From positions 1,080,348 through 1,144,347 of the forward strand of contig BCHH01000007.1 in NCBI GenBank assembly GCA_001599595.1: a DNA stretch of 64,000 nucleotides, read 5' to 3'. Below the pieces are notes generated by a model. The model ran no database searches. It worked only from the letters and a program-made list of their open reading frames with translations, and was not told where the DNA came from. Position numbers and translations under genes: made by a program. Positions 33,236 through 44,946 of this stretch are shown one piece after another (position 1 is the stretch's first letter; each line of letters opens with the position of its first letter). Source of the stretch: Beverwykella pulmonaria. Its lineage: Eukaryota > Ascomycota > Dothideomycetes > Pleosporales > Melanommataceae.

Positions 33236-34238
33236 AGCGAGGGGGCCCGCATCGCGGGGACTTGAGATGTCAGACAAGTATGGATAGGCGTGCTGCGGCG
33301 GGGATTTTGGGGAGGGAAGGGGTCGCGGAAAGCGAAAGGCGGAGGCGGAGGGTGTAGTCGCAGTCGTGGCATCGTGGCGGTTGTGTGTAAGTTGTTTCCA
33401 ACGCGTGCCCCGTTGCCGTCGTGGCTGGCTCGAGCGTGCTTGGCATGGGGGAGAAGGGAAAGTCAACACCACGACGCTCCGCTAGAGAAGAACTTGCGGC
33501 GGTACCTGTGCAGAACCTCGATCTGGAGGCGAAAAGCCATCGCTAGCATATGCGCGCGCGGGACCTGCAAGATACGGCGAAAAAAGCAACGCCCCTCCAC
33601 TCAATCCTGATTCCACCCGCACGCGTTCCCATATACTCCGCCAATACCAGGCTTCTCATTTTGCATCACGTCCTGCACAGCCTATATTACGAGATCGCGA
33701 CACTTGATCTCGCACCTGACCACGCGCGCCGCCGCACTCGTGTAGCTGCAGTTGGACCTCGCATCTATATTGCGCTCGAAATATAGGCCGTCATTTTCCA
33801 AGATTTGCGGTCCATCTCCTGACGCTTCCGTATCTGCGGTTACAATTCGTCGGCTGCTGGCACGATTCGCTCCATCGGTCCTCACGTGCATGCTCTGGCT
33901 GCCGTCCAATACTTCATGGGGTTGTTCTGCATCCTATTCTCATTCGCGTCAGTCTTGCAGCCCCTCTTACTGAACTTCTTCATCTCACCGCAGTTGCCGT
34001 CTCACGCAAGCCTTGCCTCCCTCTAGGCACCAACATGTCACTTACCGAGTCGCTCATCGCTGTGCTCTCCTCTCTACACTTCTTCGTGCTGGATTAGGGC
34101 AGCGCTGTGGGCTGTGGCGCTCGCTGGCTGCGGTCCCAAGTCTAGCGCCATAAAGTCACCCCATCTCGTGCCGCTTGCTGCAAACTGTCTTGATCGGGTC
34201 GAGTTTATACACGCACAGCTCTACTCGCTACGCCCGCC
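33236..34238. other. Divergent promoter region, 1 kb
   Basis: The region between the TBC gene and the MMS1-like gene. It is rich in dispersed CG-containing words. Frames here are short and unconvincing. No RNA gene or repeat seen. Confidence 0.45.
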
Positions 34239-37200
34239 ATGGAGCACCAGGTCCAGGGAATGGTATTTCAAGACGGCGATTGGGTTTCCCGACCGGCCGA
34301 CGTCTATCGGATAATGGCCCGCACCCAGCAAGCAGACACTGAAATGCGGGAGCCAGAATCGAAACCTCAGAATATAGTGCCCAAGCTTGGCATCCTCTCG
34401 AGGACTGTATTTGCGTCCCCCTTCATCAAATTTGTTCTGTCGGCCAACATCCGACACAAGAGGCTGAATGATGTCATCTTTGTCGGCGAAGATGCTGTCC
34501 ATCTCAAAGAAATCCAGGCCTACGGGCACCTCCGCCACGCCGCTACCAAGTCTGATTTCACCGGCCGCATTCTTGCTGCAAAGGTGTTTGGCGAGCCTCG
34601 CAAAGTCCAAGTACACTCAGAGTATGGGAAGCCGTGGAACAAGGACACTGTGCATGCACAGAGAAGATCCTTCTCAGGAGGCGAGGTGGATGCCTTTCCA
34701 CCAGAGGTCATTGTCCTGACTCTCTCGTCCCGGACCCTCATGTTCTTGTGGGCACGTCAAACACTGACAGGCTGCGTGGGCTTCCACCAGAAAATCTTCC
34801 GTCTACCAGCAGGAACCTCGCGCCACGATCGACTGGGGGCATTTCTTGCCATCGACCCGAATTGTCGAGCCATAGCCGTGGCTGCTCCCGAGGGCCGGTT
34901 CATGCTGTACAAAACCCGGACCTTGGATATATGGCGTGAGAACGCAAGTGCGGGACGTGATGTAGTGCCCATTGAAGATGAACGACTAATACACCTACAA
35001 GGACGTATCATGCATATGGAGTTCCTATCGAGGGCTAAATCCGGGGACGAGTCCCATGTTGTTCTCCTTTTCGTTCTTGCTCACAATGGAAAAACCAAGA
35101 TTACCTGCTACGATTGGGATTGTAGATACGACTTGAGCACTGCTTCTGTTCGAGCTGAGCGTGTCTTGGTGGATCCTGGTAAGCCCCTGATTCAAGGCTG
35201 TCTGTCCTTTTGACGCGTACTGTGTGGCGCTGGCTGACTCTATCAGAGGACCACAACCCTTCGTTGCTAATTCCTCTCAGCCAGAGTTCCGACTTCCTCC
35301 TGGCTTGCAGCCACCACATAACGCTCTACAGAAAGATCTTGTCTGGAACACCCCAACGCTACCGTAGCCCAATACCAGCCTTCATTCTTCCTCCGCGTCG
35401 TCCAGGCGACAGTACGAATACGCCGCTCTGGGTGCAGTGGGATAGAGTCCCAAGGAACCCCACATTCTCCAAGGAAGCCTTCTACATCGCACGAGAAGAT
35501 GGCATGATCATATATTCAGAGATTATTGACACGTCCAACTCCGTAGAAACAAGTGAAGCCGGCATTTGGCCGTATCCTATGGACAAAGCTTTTGCAACAT
35601 TGGACGTGGACACGTCTGCAATGGCACTCTCCTATCCCGATGTTCTGATAGCACCGGGAGCAGCGAGCGACGGTCTCCTATGTAAAGTGGGGGCATACCC
35701 AACCCAATACATACACACGAAACCTTTTCCTGCCGCCCACGCGTTCACCTTTGTTGAATCAATACCCAATTGGGCGCCCATTGCAGATCTAGCCGTCACA
35801 CGGCTTTTGGGTGCGCGGAATCTCCATGGGCGGGAGCGTGATGCTATCTTCGTTGCCAATGGAAGAGCTCCCCACGGTACCATTTCGGAATTGAGGCGAG
35901 GACTGAATGCTGTGGTCGACGTATCTTCCAATGGCTTGAAAGGTTGTACAGGTCTATGGGTAATTGACTACGGTAGTAAGACAGTCCAAATTGACGGAAG
36001 GAGTACGAAGCAGCATTATGCTACTCTCCTCATTGCCCTGCCACTCGAAAGCATGGCCATACATGTGGAGCGGACCCAGAAAGAGGGCGGATCGGCGGAA
36101 GGCGGATCTTGGAGTACTTGGGAGGAGGGAGTGTGGAGTAGCACCCAAGTTCCCAGCGACGACGATCCAACTGAAGACGATATGATTCGCGACGACGAGA
36201 CCATTTCGGCGTGCATACTCGACGAACATATCGCCATACAAGTTACGCGCAGAGAGGCTAGACTGCTTCGGCGCTCAAATCTATCAAAAGTTGATGTCAT
36301 ATCATTCTCGAGCCTTTCGCTCGATGGGAGCACCAACCTGCTTGCAGCAGCCACGGGATCTCAGTCCTACTGCATTGCAGTGGTATTCCGGGAAAATGTC
36401 TCCAAAATAGTACTTCAAGTCATATCAATTAAAGACGAGGCATTCGGAAGAACAATTCGCCACGAACTTGATTCTGATCCAACGTGTCTGGAGCTTCTCG
36501 ACATCGATGGCGTTACTCATGTGTTTGTTGGCAAGGATGATTCGTCGTTTATCCTTTTCAAGATAACAGAGTCCGGCGTACTGTTTTCTGTATACGATGA
36601 TGTGTTGGATCAAGGTCCGAGAGTTGGGCTACGCATGTTATGTGAAAGTGCAGTGTTGCTTGGCTCTGGTGAAGGACCGGTTCTTGTTTGTGGAACACGT
36701 AACGGCTTTCTACTCAGCCTTTTCTTACGAGTCACGAATGAACGTAAGTGGAACCCGATGGACGTTTTCAGCGGCCCTATTTACGTTTTCTAGGTTATCA
36801 TCTCCTGTCAACAAAATACACCAAAATGGGCACCACGGCGGCACAGGTGACTAGAAGCGCCACAGACTCGTCCGCCGCGTTTGTTGCATGTGGGCCCGAC
36901 ATGTGTCGCGTTCGCTGCTCACCAAACAGGCCACATACAGTCGAGGTCGACTCCATCTGGTTCACAGAGCACGCGAATCCCGGATACAAGCAGTGTCCCG
37001 TTACGGCGATTGACCAACTCCCTTTTAGCAAAGGCACGGGCGTCGAAAAGGACTTAGGAGGATTCATCTTCGCAGTGGCAGGGGACAGTATGCTTTTTGC
37101 CCAACTGGATTACGACATTAGATGGTCAAGCTATGACGTCCCCTCTCCTATGTTGGAACAACAAAAGGCCTTGCCGCGAAAGCTCATCACCACTGCGACT

Positions 37201-38753
37201 CCTACAAAACTTATGTACCTGGAAAAGTTGAACAAGATGGTCGTGGCTACCGTCGAGGCGAGAGAAGAACGAGCACCACCCGCCGGATATCGCATTATGC
37301 ATTCAGCTATCCAACTTCTCAAGCTTGGGGACGAGGATGAGACGGAAATCAAGCAAGAGGAAGGTTCCGAGTTTCACAACACTAATCTCGTTACCAGCGA
37401 ATTTACACTAAAACACTATGAGCGAGTGTATTCGATGATTGAGTGGACGTTCACCATGGACAAGAACAGGATCTTTCACTTCGTCATCGTCGGTACTGGA
37501 ATCACAGACAATGGGAAAGAAACCGGTCGTAGACTCTTCCTCAATGTCAACGAGACCGGCATTAGGCTGAAGAAGGAGTCCACGTACGAGCATCCTGTGC
37601 GCTGCATGGCTTTGTACGACGAGAATCAGCTTATCTCCATTGTTGGCAATACTCTTGTGTTTGAAGAATACCAGCACCAGGAGGCAAAGTATGTATACGA
37701 CCACATACCTCTAGTAGGTATCGCTGACCCCCGAATAGATGGATCCGACGCGGCCAAAAAGAGCTCACCTCGCCCGGCACCCACCTAACCGTCTCCCTTC
37801 CCTTTGTATATGTCTCTACTGCCGCCGACTCCCACATCTGCTTCGAAGTCGTACCCCTCGGTGAACTCCACCAAGGCCGCGTCGACTTCAAACAAGCCTT
37901 CACCGACAGCCGCCAACGCAACTCAGCACACCACCTCGTCCTCCCACTACGCCTCTCCAGGGGTTCTTCTCAGTCGACCCCCGTAGAACACTCACACGAC
38001 TCCCTACCCACCGCCTCGCCCACCCACTCAGACATACAATCACAAACCACCATCATCCTTATCACTGACAAGTCGTGCAATGTCGCAGGGCTCTACCACC
38101 CGCCCCAACGCACGCAAAAATCCGCCACAGACACCCTATTTGAAGCGTCTTTACCACGCAGCATAACACGCCTCCATAGAGGCTCCATCCGGCCTCCCTG
38201 GCGCCGGCCCTGTTACTCCTACACACACGCCTTTCCCGCGCCCATGCCTGGAATCGAAGCAGACGACATCATCGGCACCGCAACTGACGGCGCCGTCTAC
38301 GCATTCAGCATTCTATCCTATCCGGCCCTCCTTCTATTTAAATTACTGCAGAATCTGATTGAAGTGAAGAGTGCAAGAGCCCCGGAATCTAAGGTGCAGA
38401 TCACGAAGATGAGGAGTGGGGACTTGTTTAATGTGCTTATGAATGGGCGTGATGGTGAGCAGGATGCAGGGGTTATCAAGGTGAGAGATGTAGATCCGCT
38501 GACGGGGGAGAAGGGGCCGGGCGGGGCGAGAAGTGCAGCTGTGGATGGGGATTTGATTTGGAGGTGGGCTGAGGATGGGGGGAGCGTTAGGGAGTTGGTG
38601 GAAGAAGGCACCGAGCGGGAAATTGGGTTGTTGTTTGAGCGGCTCGTGGGGGATATGAGGAGGGAGGCGGAAGGGATCGAAGTCAATGGGGAGGAGGGGA
38701 GCGTGGAGTGGGCGGAACGGTGGGCCAGGGATGTGCTTATGCCTGTGCTTTGA
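34239..38753 (+). CDS. MMS1-N/CPSF-A-like beta-propeller protein
   Basis: A 1448-aa protein in exons 34239-35178, 35247-36743, 36794-37688 and 37739-38753 (introns of 68, 50 and 50 nt). It has no signal peptide. The sequence is beta-rich with long propeller-type blocks (EVIVLTLSSRTLMFLWARQT, LGAFLAIDPNCRAIAVAAPE, REDGMIIYSEIIDT), as in the family of MMS1, DDB1, Rse1 and CPSF160 (MMS1_N region). Related proteins are scaffolds for cullin-4 ubiquitin ligases or for mRNA processing. I infer a scaffold role, possibly the fungal thermotolerance-type member. The C-terminal 150 residues are charged with long helices (RELVEEGTEREIGLLFERLV). All four exons join in frame with no stop, including the proline- and serine-rich start of exon 4. 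Confidence 0.78.
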
Positions 38754-39517
38754 TGATCGGCATGATGGATGGATCATCTACTTTGTGGATGTTTGGAAAA
38801 AAGGGTTGTTATTTGCTGTCTTTCTCTTCCCTTTTCCTTTTCGTTTTACTTTCTTCCTTCTCTTTCTTCTCTTCTCCTTCTAAACATGTCTACTCACTTC
38901 TAGGGGGTGTTTGGTACCTTGTCGCAATATGAGTATCAGAGCACTGTTGCCAGGAAGGCCAATATGCTTCTAGACATGGGATAGATTAGGAGTAACTCGC
39001 GGGGGCAAGACGGTGGCGACTGAGCAAAAGTCAATGAAATATGACTTATTTTTTTGTATTTGGATTGTCCTATCTGGGACTGGTTGATGTGCTAGTTGAT
39101 GTGCTGGTTGATGTGCTAGTTGATGTGCTGGTTGATGTGCTAGTTGATGTGCTGGTTGATGTGCTAGTTGATGTGCTGGTTGATGTGCTAGTTGATGTGC
39201 TGGTTGATGTGCTGAGTGAAAAGGGTCCGGGAGTGGGCATTTGGCCGAATTCATACGTGCAAAGTCTTCTGGGAATGAAAGACCTTCTCCTCTGCCACCC
39301 AAACCAATCAATAAAAGCAGTGCCTTCTTTCAATGACAAGTCCCACGTATACCCAGTCTGTCTTCCTCACTCCTTCCCTCCTCCTCCACATCGCATAATC
39401 TCGTCCATGGCCTCAGCGCTCGAGAAGATGCAGGGACTCTCCTCAGACTCGCATTCTATGAGGTCCGCGAGAGATCGTAGCGGTGGGGGTTGGGATGCCG
39501 GCGGCACTGACAAGGGC
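38754..39517. other. Convergent spacer with minisatellite
   Basis: The 3' flanks of the MMS1-like gene and the hypothetical gene ending at 39518. Apart from the 12-bp repeat array at 39082-39213 nothing is recognised; a pyrimidine tract lies at 38815-38882. Confidence 0.5.
39082..39213. repeat. 12-bp minisatellite, 11 copies
   Basis: Eleven uninterrupted copies of the 12-mer GGTTGATGTGCT or AGTTGATGTGCT. G- and A-type copies alternate strictly, so the true unit is 24 bp (5.5 units). There is no other variation, which points to recent expansion. Because 12 is a multiple of 3, every frame stays open across it, giving spurious VDVL- or HQPAHQLA-type reading frames. It lies in a convergent intergenic spacer. 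Confidence 0.97.
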
Positions 39518-40165
39518 TTACGATGAGTCTTCGTAGTCGGGTTCGATTTCGATTTCACTGTTGTCATCGGTATCGTCTTCTTCCTCGTCGTGGTCGTGGT
39601 CGAGCTCGTTATCTTGTTCGACTTCGTCATCATCATTGGTTTGGTCAAAAGTGTTTACAATGGGCTCCATGCCACTGAGATTCTGAATTGGCATCTGCGC
39701 ACTCTCCTCCTGGTCCTCGACATTCTCCCCATTCCTTGACTCCTCAAAAGTCTGCGGCCCTGCAACAGCCCTCCTCTCCTCTCGAGCAACTCCCCTCTCC
39801 GTCCTCGTCGCCGCATTCATTGCATCCCTCTGCCTCCTCTCTGCGTGCCTCTCTCTCGCTTGCTCTCTCTCTTCCCTCGCAACGCGCGCAGCGGCCGCCT
39901 GTCTCATCTTCGCTGTCTCGGTGGCCGCCGGACCCATCCAGCCGCGGTCGCGCATCAGTGTGAGTGCGTAGGTCTGGAACTCGGGGACGAGTTTCTCGAA
40001 CTCTTTCTCCATTTTGGACTGGTAGAGGGGGACCGATGCGGGTGCGCACCTGGTGCATACGTGGGTGTGAAGCGGGCGCGGGACCCATGGGACGGGGGGC
40101 TGGTTGATGAGACTGCGGATTTCGCGTGGGACGCGGGAGGTGGATGTCGAGCGTGAGTGCGGCAT
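39518..40165 (-). CDS. Hypothetical protein with acidic C-terminus
   Basis: A 215-aa intronless protein from ATG 40165. It starts MPHSRSTSTSRVPREIRSLI, followed by PPVPWVPRPLHTHVCTRCAP, which contains the only two cysteines (C-x2-C), and a helical stretch EKEFEKLVPEFQTYALTLMR. The middle is an Arg/Glu/Ala-rich probable coiled coil (about 85-135) and the C-terminal 45 residues are almost all Asp and Glu. No signal or membrane segment. The ordered N-terminal half looks conserved, the acidic tail less so. I do not recognise a family; a nuclear or cytosolic role is likely from composition only. Confidence 0.65.
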   Translation of the reverse strand: MPHSRSTSTSRVPREIRSLINQPPVPWVPRPLHTHVCTRCAPASVPLYQSKMEKEFEKLVPEFQTYALTLMRDRGWMGPAATETAKMRQAAAARVAREEREQARERHAERRQRDAMNAATRTERGVAREERRAVAGPQTFEESRNGENVEDQEESAQMPIQNLSGMEPIVNTFDQTNDDDEVEQDNELDHDHDEEEDDTDDNSEIEIEPDYEDSS

Positions 40166-40585
40166 GTTTGGCGATCTGGTGGTGGTGTTCCTGCGCTTGG
40201 GGTGGGGGGTTGTGGTTGGAACGAGTGGTTGCTAGAGATACGCTCTATGGTGATGAATTTTTAGATGTAACGGAAAAACTTTGATTTGCGGTGAAGGTGA
40301 ACTTACGCGTATTACGGCACGGTAGAATGCAAACAAGGATAGCGAAAGCGAGCCTCGCCTTGGACGCAAACTGATAGTGATAGTTGTATGCACATTTCCG
40401 TTTGTGAGACGCTGTGTGAGTAGTATAATTACGGAGGATGGAGGCAAACGCGCATGCGGTCCGGTGAATGACTGCCCACTCCACGTGATGCCACCTTTTA
40501 TCTCGACAACTGGCGCTGCAAACGCAAGGCAGGGACAATTGGCTTGCAAACATGATCAGAAGGCCTGGTGGAGGAGAGGAAGTCC
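40166..40585. other. Intergenic, 0.4 kb
   Basis: Promoter of the hypothetical gene and 3' flank of RRG7. No gene or repeat seen. Confidence 0.5.
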
Positions 40586-41818
40586 TCAGTCTTCCGTGCT
40601 TTCTTCCTTGGCCTTGTTCTTCACCCCCTTTGGACGGCCACGACGTTCGACCGCTTTTGGGGGACTAGGCAGAGCACGCTTTCGCGGCTTCTTGCTCTCT
40701 GCCCCCTTCGGACGGCCAGCACGGCCACGGGCCTTCTCATTCTCAGCCGCTCTTGCAAGGTGCATCTGTTCGCTCGTCCGTCGGACTCGTTTCCCCTTGT
40801 CTTTCGCGCCCATTTGACGGCCAGGCATGGAACCTCCCTCCAGCTCAAAAACAGTGCCTAGCACAGCCTCTTCGCTCATTAAATCCTTGGTTTCTTGCGC
40901 CAGGTCCTCTCTGACGGGAAAAATAGGGGCTCCCATCCACGTCAACTGGACGTCTGTGTCCGCACCCGTGTCGAAGAACTTGGGTCTATTGCCGTTCCTA
41001 CTCCCGCCTATTTTCCACCCCGTGCCCTCTACACCCTGGGCATCGCTGCCGGCAGGCCGTAGCAGAGCCCGTGGCGTATACCGCAGAGTGACGCCCACGC
41101 CCTCTAGCCCGCGCATCGCGGCAGCCCTGTTCCACACAAACTGCTCAATCTGCCCCGCGCGCGACACCTTGATGAAGCCCATAGGTTTCTTGCTCATCCC
41201 CAGCGCATTCAAAACACCTCTTGTTGCCCGCTCCGTCGTTGCTAGGAGCCCCAGCACATCCATATCCCGCCATCCCGCCGGTCGACCACGAAACGCGCCT
41301 TCCAGCTCTCGTATATGTTTTGGGGCGCAAGCACCACCATTGGACCGCGACTTGCACTGTACAATGACGGGAAGCTGCTGAGGAAACTGGTCCAGTGTCC
41401 AGTGGCCGATGAGGTCGATGCCAAGATCCGACTTGCGGCCTGTTCGCAGCAGGGAGAAGCCTAGGCGCAGTAGAGAGAGCGCAACGACATATTCATAGTG
41501 GGTGCCGATGAAGACGGTTTTGGTGGGCGCGAGGTTGACGCGTTTGGCATACTCGATGTACGAGGGAAGCGAGTTGTGGTGCGCGGAGCCGGGTGTGATT
41601 ACAATCTTAGGGAGCGTCTTTACGATTTCGGTAGCGGATGCGTCCTTTCTGGCGTATGTCCGCTTCTTTACTGGTATGATTTCTTGTACAGGCTTCTCTT
41701 TTTTCGTGGTCTTGACTTTCGTGGTCGTCTTGATTTCGCGGCGGAATAGGAGGGCTCGGGGGAGCTGCGGAAAGAGAGACGTTGGCGAGAGCCATGTTGG
41801 GCGGAGGTGAGGCCGCAT
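40586..41818 (-). CDS. rrg7: RRG7-like mitochondrial protein (DUF2034, nuclease fold)
   Basis: A 410-aa intronless protein from ATG 41818. The N-terminus (MRPHLRPTWLSPTSLFPQLP with RALLFRR) is a mitochondrial targeting sequence. The core has a PD-(D/E)xK-type pattern: Glu109 in GTHYEYVVALSLLRLGF, Asp135 in GRKSDLGIDLIGHW and Gln154-x-Lys156 in VIVQCKSRS. This fits RRG7, a protein needed for respiratory growth and mitochondrial DNA maintenance in yeast. The C-terminal 55 residues are strongly basic and carry two AT-hook-like GRPKG motifs at 368-372 and 394-398 (the second in RRGRPKGVKNK), which suggests DNA contact. Such a tail is not something I recall from the yeast protein. It is divergent to MED21 across 356 bp. 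Confidence 0.82.
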   Translation of the reverse strand: MRPHLRPTWLSPTSLFPQLPRALLFRREIKTTTKVKTTKKEKPVQEIIPVKKRTYARKDASATEIVKTLPKIVITPGSAHHNSLPSYIEYAKRVNLAPTKTVFIGTHYEYVVALSLLRLGFSLLRTGRKSDLGIDLIGHWTLDQFPQQLPVIVQCKSRSNGGACAPKHIRELEGAFRGRPAGWRDMDVLGLLATTERATRGVLNALGMSKKPMGFIKVSRAGQIEQFVWNRAAAMRGLEGVGVTLRYTPRALLRPAGSDAQGVEGTGWKIGGSRNGNRPKFFDTGADTDVQLTWMGAPIFPVREDLAQETKDLMSEEAVLGTVFELEGGSMPGRQMGAKDKGKRVRRTSEQMHLARAAENEKARGRAGRPKGAESKKPRKRALPSPPKAVERRGRPKGVKNKAKEESTED

Positions 41819-42174
41819 TACAGGAATGTAAAGCAGTGCAGAACCATATTCACGGGATTCAGGAGCGACAGGAAGAAGACACACGCACAATTGAGGCCTG
41901 AGACGGACTATCAGACAACAAAGACAAAAGTCTGGCCGTGCGCGTAAACTTTTCTAAGTAGCGCTAGTGCAAGCTAGCTCAGCCCTACGAAGCGGAGCTT
42001 GGACTCGTTCTCTCATTCACAATTGCTCCTCCACTGCGTCTACACTTCCTCTCTGCCTACAGCGTCCTCCTGCCGACACCCCAACCACCACCACCTCCTC
42101 GCCCTCTAAGCGCCACGACCTAGTTCCTGCGTCGATACCAACGCTACTCTACCTCGGTCCTCGACGTAACAACA

Positions 42175-42689
42175 ATGGCAGACCCAACCCCCACTAAGCA
42201 CCGACATATGGACATCCTGACGCAAATCCAAGACGAACTGGACATGGTACGTATTCCTCCTCTCCCCTCTTCTTCTTCTTCTCGCCCTCGCTGTAACATG
42301 CTTAGTTCCTGCACCAAATGTACACCACCCTCCGGCACATCAAAGACCACGCGCCGCCAGCCCCCATCACGGGCCAGCCCACCCTCTCCCCCTTCAACGA
42401 ACTCGAGTCCCAGTCCCAAACCGCCACCTCGCAAACGACCAAAGACACTTTCGCCGCCGACCTCCGCGAGCTGTCGCACGATCTCGTGATAAAGGAACAG
42501 CAGATCGAGACGCTGATTGCGAATTTGCCGGGCCTGAAGAAGACGGAGGAGGAGCAGGTGCAGCAGATGCGGGATTTGGAGCGGCAGCTAAGGGATATCG
42601 AGGGCGAGAGGGTGGAGGCCGTGAGAGAGAAGGAGCGGTTGATTAGGAGAGTGGAGGGGGTCATTGGGCGGGTCGGGGGGATGCAATAG
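42175..42689 (+). CDS. med21: Mediator complex subunit 21
   Basis: A 151-aa protein in exons 42175-42246 and 42306-42689 (59-nt intron, GTACGT to CTTAG). The N-terminus reads DILTQIQDELDM, then FLHQMYTTLRHIKDHAPP, the conserved MED21 (Srb7) start. The C-terminal half is a coiled coil (FAADLRELSHDLVIKEQQIE, LPGLKKTEEEQVQQMRDLER). MED21 pairs with MED7 in the middle module of Mediator and is essential for RNA polymerase II transcription. The length is normal. A run of TTC repeats in the intron is harmless. Confidence 0.95.
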
Positions 42690-43034
42690 CGATTGGAACT
42701 TTAGGTGGGCGTTTGGGAGTGGATCTATACCCTGGGTTTTCATATGGAGCTCCAATACACGAGGGTAAGCGAGGACTGGCTCACACTATGGTTTCGTGCT
42801 CCTTCGTTTACATTGTCCCTTTGGAAGGAATCGAATTCGAAATATAGCAATGATTGGGATTGAAATGAGAATACCGAACCCTAAGCTATCTACTCTCCTC
42901 GTTGCTTCCCGTCTTTTCTGTCCATCCCACAAGGTATCCTTTGAACCAATGCAAACGCCTTACCATCCGGTGCCTGGACCGAGTAAACACTAAACGCCAC
43001 GCCGTCCCCAGAGCTTAACTCACTACCATGCAAT
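42690..43034. other. Convergent 3' flanks
   Basis: The spacer between MED21 and the next gene on the minus strand. No gene or repeat seen. Confidence 0.5.
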
Positions 43035-44415
43035 CTACTGATGCACCTGGCTGACCTGGCCGCCCTGCGCCGGCCCGCCCCATTCGCTCTCATCGTCAGA
43101 TCCAACATCCGTCCAACTCGCCGGCGTCATGGCGCCCATGTATCCCTCGCCCACTTCACTGAACCCTGCTTCCGAGAACCCGGCGTCTGTAAACCCACCC
43201 TCAGAGAAAACCTCTGAGCGTGCGTCGTGATCGTCGTCGTTCTGCATGCTCAGCACCGCGACATCGTCTGCGTGGCTTCCAACGATTGAGGCACCGGTGA
43301 AAGCGGAGTGCTCGGAACGCGGAGTAAGTGTGCCGGTGGATACTTGTTCGATGTCGTCGTCTTCGTCTTCGTGTTCCGCCGAGGGTTGGTGATCGACGTG
43401 GGTGGAGTTGTGTGATGTGGAGCTCGTGAAGGAGTAAAAGGACTGTGCGGCGGCGTCATTGTCTTCGGGTTCTAGGTGAGGAATTGCCATTGGCTGGGAA
43501 GGCTCGGGCTCGGAGGGTGCAGATTCGAGAGCGGGTTCGGGGCTGAGGTCGATGAGCTGGCCGGGCGTAGGAGATGTGGGGCGGTCGCCTTGGACAGTCG
43601 CTGGGCTCTCGTGGGACTCGATATATGGGAATGGCTTGGGAGAGGGCGCTTCTTCGGTGTCGTGGTCGAATAGGACATCTGTCTCGTCGGCGAAGGGGCT
43701 CGCAGTCGCAGCGCCAGCTTCCAAGCCTGCAGCGCCGCGCTTGCGAAGCCCATTATCAGCTGTTTCGGTGCCAGTCGCAGCTTTCGCAGTCGCCTCTTCC
43801 TTCTTAAGCGTCCCGTCGCTGCCGACGATATCGTCGAAGCTTCGGCTGCTCGCATTCGTCCTGCGGCGCTGCCTCCGCGGCGTCATCTCCACATCGTCGC
43901 GTCCAATGCGCGCGAGCTCGTCCAGATCCACGGCGATGCCCTCCTCCCTCGCGCGTCTAATGAGTTCGTTCCTGTTCCGGCGTATGAGCTCCTCCCGCCT
44001 CTGCTGTCTCGCTTCAAAGTCGTCGGAGCATTCGGAGGGCCGGCGGGGGTGGATGTCGTCGCCGAGCGAGTGCAGGGCGATGGCGATCTTGCGGCGCGAC
44101 TGGTCGACCCATTGGCGGACTTGCGGGGACTCATAGATGGCGATGCCGGCAGCAACGATGACGGACGCGGCGATTATGAGGCCTGTTTGCAACGGGTGGT
44201 TAGGCCTGGGTGGCGGGGTACGAGAGTGGGATTGCGGGGAGAGAGAGCGACGACCAAGTCCTGCGAGCAGGTTGGCATGAAGATCAAGGAAATGGTAGAC
44301 AGGTGGGACAGCGGGCAGACAGGTGGGAGGGGAGACGGCGGGATGTGGGATGCGTGTGATGGCACACGGCAGAGATGCAGGAGCTCAGCTCACCTTTGGC
44401 CAGTGGCGCGGGCAT
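43035..44415 (-). CDS. Conserved membrane-anchored fungal protein
   Basis: A 389-aa protein in exons 44415-44394 and 44182-43035; the 211-nt intron has a GTGAGC donor and a CTAAC branch site and splits a Gly codon. The N-terminus MPAPLAKGLIIAASVIVAAG with IAIYESPQVRQWVDQSRRKI shows one membrane segment at about 7-24 followed by an amphipathic basic helix and ALHSLGDDIHPRRPSE, which looks well conserved. Then comes a charged helical region (REELIRRNRNELIRRAREEG) and a long disordered acidic tail with repeated SE-x-GF-x-[ED]-AGFSE units near the end. It is likely a single-pass protein with its bulk in the cytosol. I cannot name it. Confidence 0.72.
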
Positions 44416-44946
44416 GGTTCCAATGTGGTTGGTGGTCTGCTTAGAAGTATTCGTGGTTGGGGGGTATGTCGGGCTTGTGAGAGAGACTATGCAGAGTTCC
44501 CGTCTGGTCAGGGAGAGGAATAGGAATATAAGAGAGTGCAGCCTGGTGGAGTGTAGGAAGACGGCGCCATGTAGTCGTAATGCTACCGCCACCCAAAGTC
44601 CGAGCTCCCTGGTGGGGGGCGAACTTGGGACCGAGAGTGCCTTGCCGCTCGGTTGCCCTACCCCATCTGACCATCGCCCATTCGCCAATCCGGGGACAAG
44701 TGGTCACGAGATGAGCGGCAATGTGGAGATCATACTCTCGACTCTTTTTTTCTGTGACCAATTCCTTAAGAACAATGGCAGCCCTCTAGCAACGCTAACG
44801 GCCTGCATCACCGCTTTCCCCAAAATGATTGCGCTTTTGACCACAGATGGAAGTATATTGTACAGTTGATGTATTACAGTTGCAGTATAAACCAAATCAC
44901 AGACTTCTGTCCGATCTAAAATGGATGGCCTATATTTGGCTCTCAT
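44416..44946. other. Intergenic, 0.5 kb
   Basis: Promoter of the membrane-anchored gene and 3' flank of the peptidase gene. No gene or repeat seen. Confidence 0.5.

Noticed and set aside
39082..39213. Possible CRISPR array
   Set aside because: The units are contiguous with no spacers, and the genome is fungal.
39041..39526. Frames reading VDVLVDVL or HQPAHQLA across the 12-bp array
   Set aside because: They are open only because the repeat unit is a multiple of three; the flanks look non-coding on both strands.
42144..42664. Minus-strand frames over MED21
   Set aside because: They are antisense to the MED21 exons; Ser- and Arg-rich composition comes from the coiled-coil codons on the other strand.
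43472..44136. Plus- and minus-strand frames of 127-194 codons over the membrane-anchored gene
   Set aside because: They are out-of-frame shadows of a GC-rich coding exon; only the minus-strand frame with the conserved N-terminus is credible.
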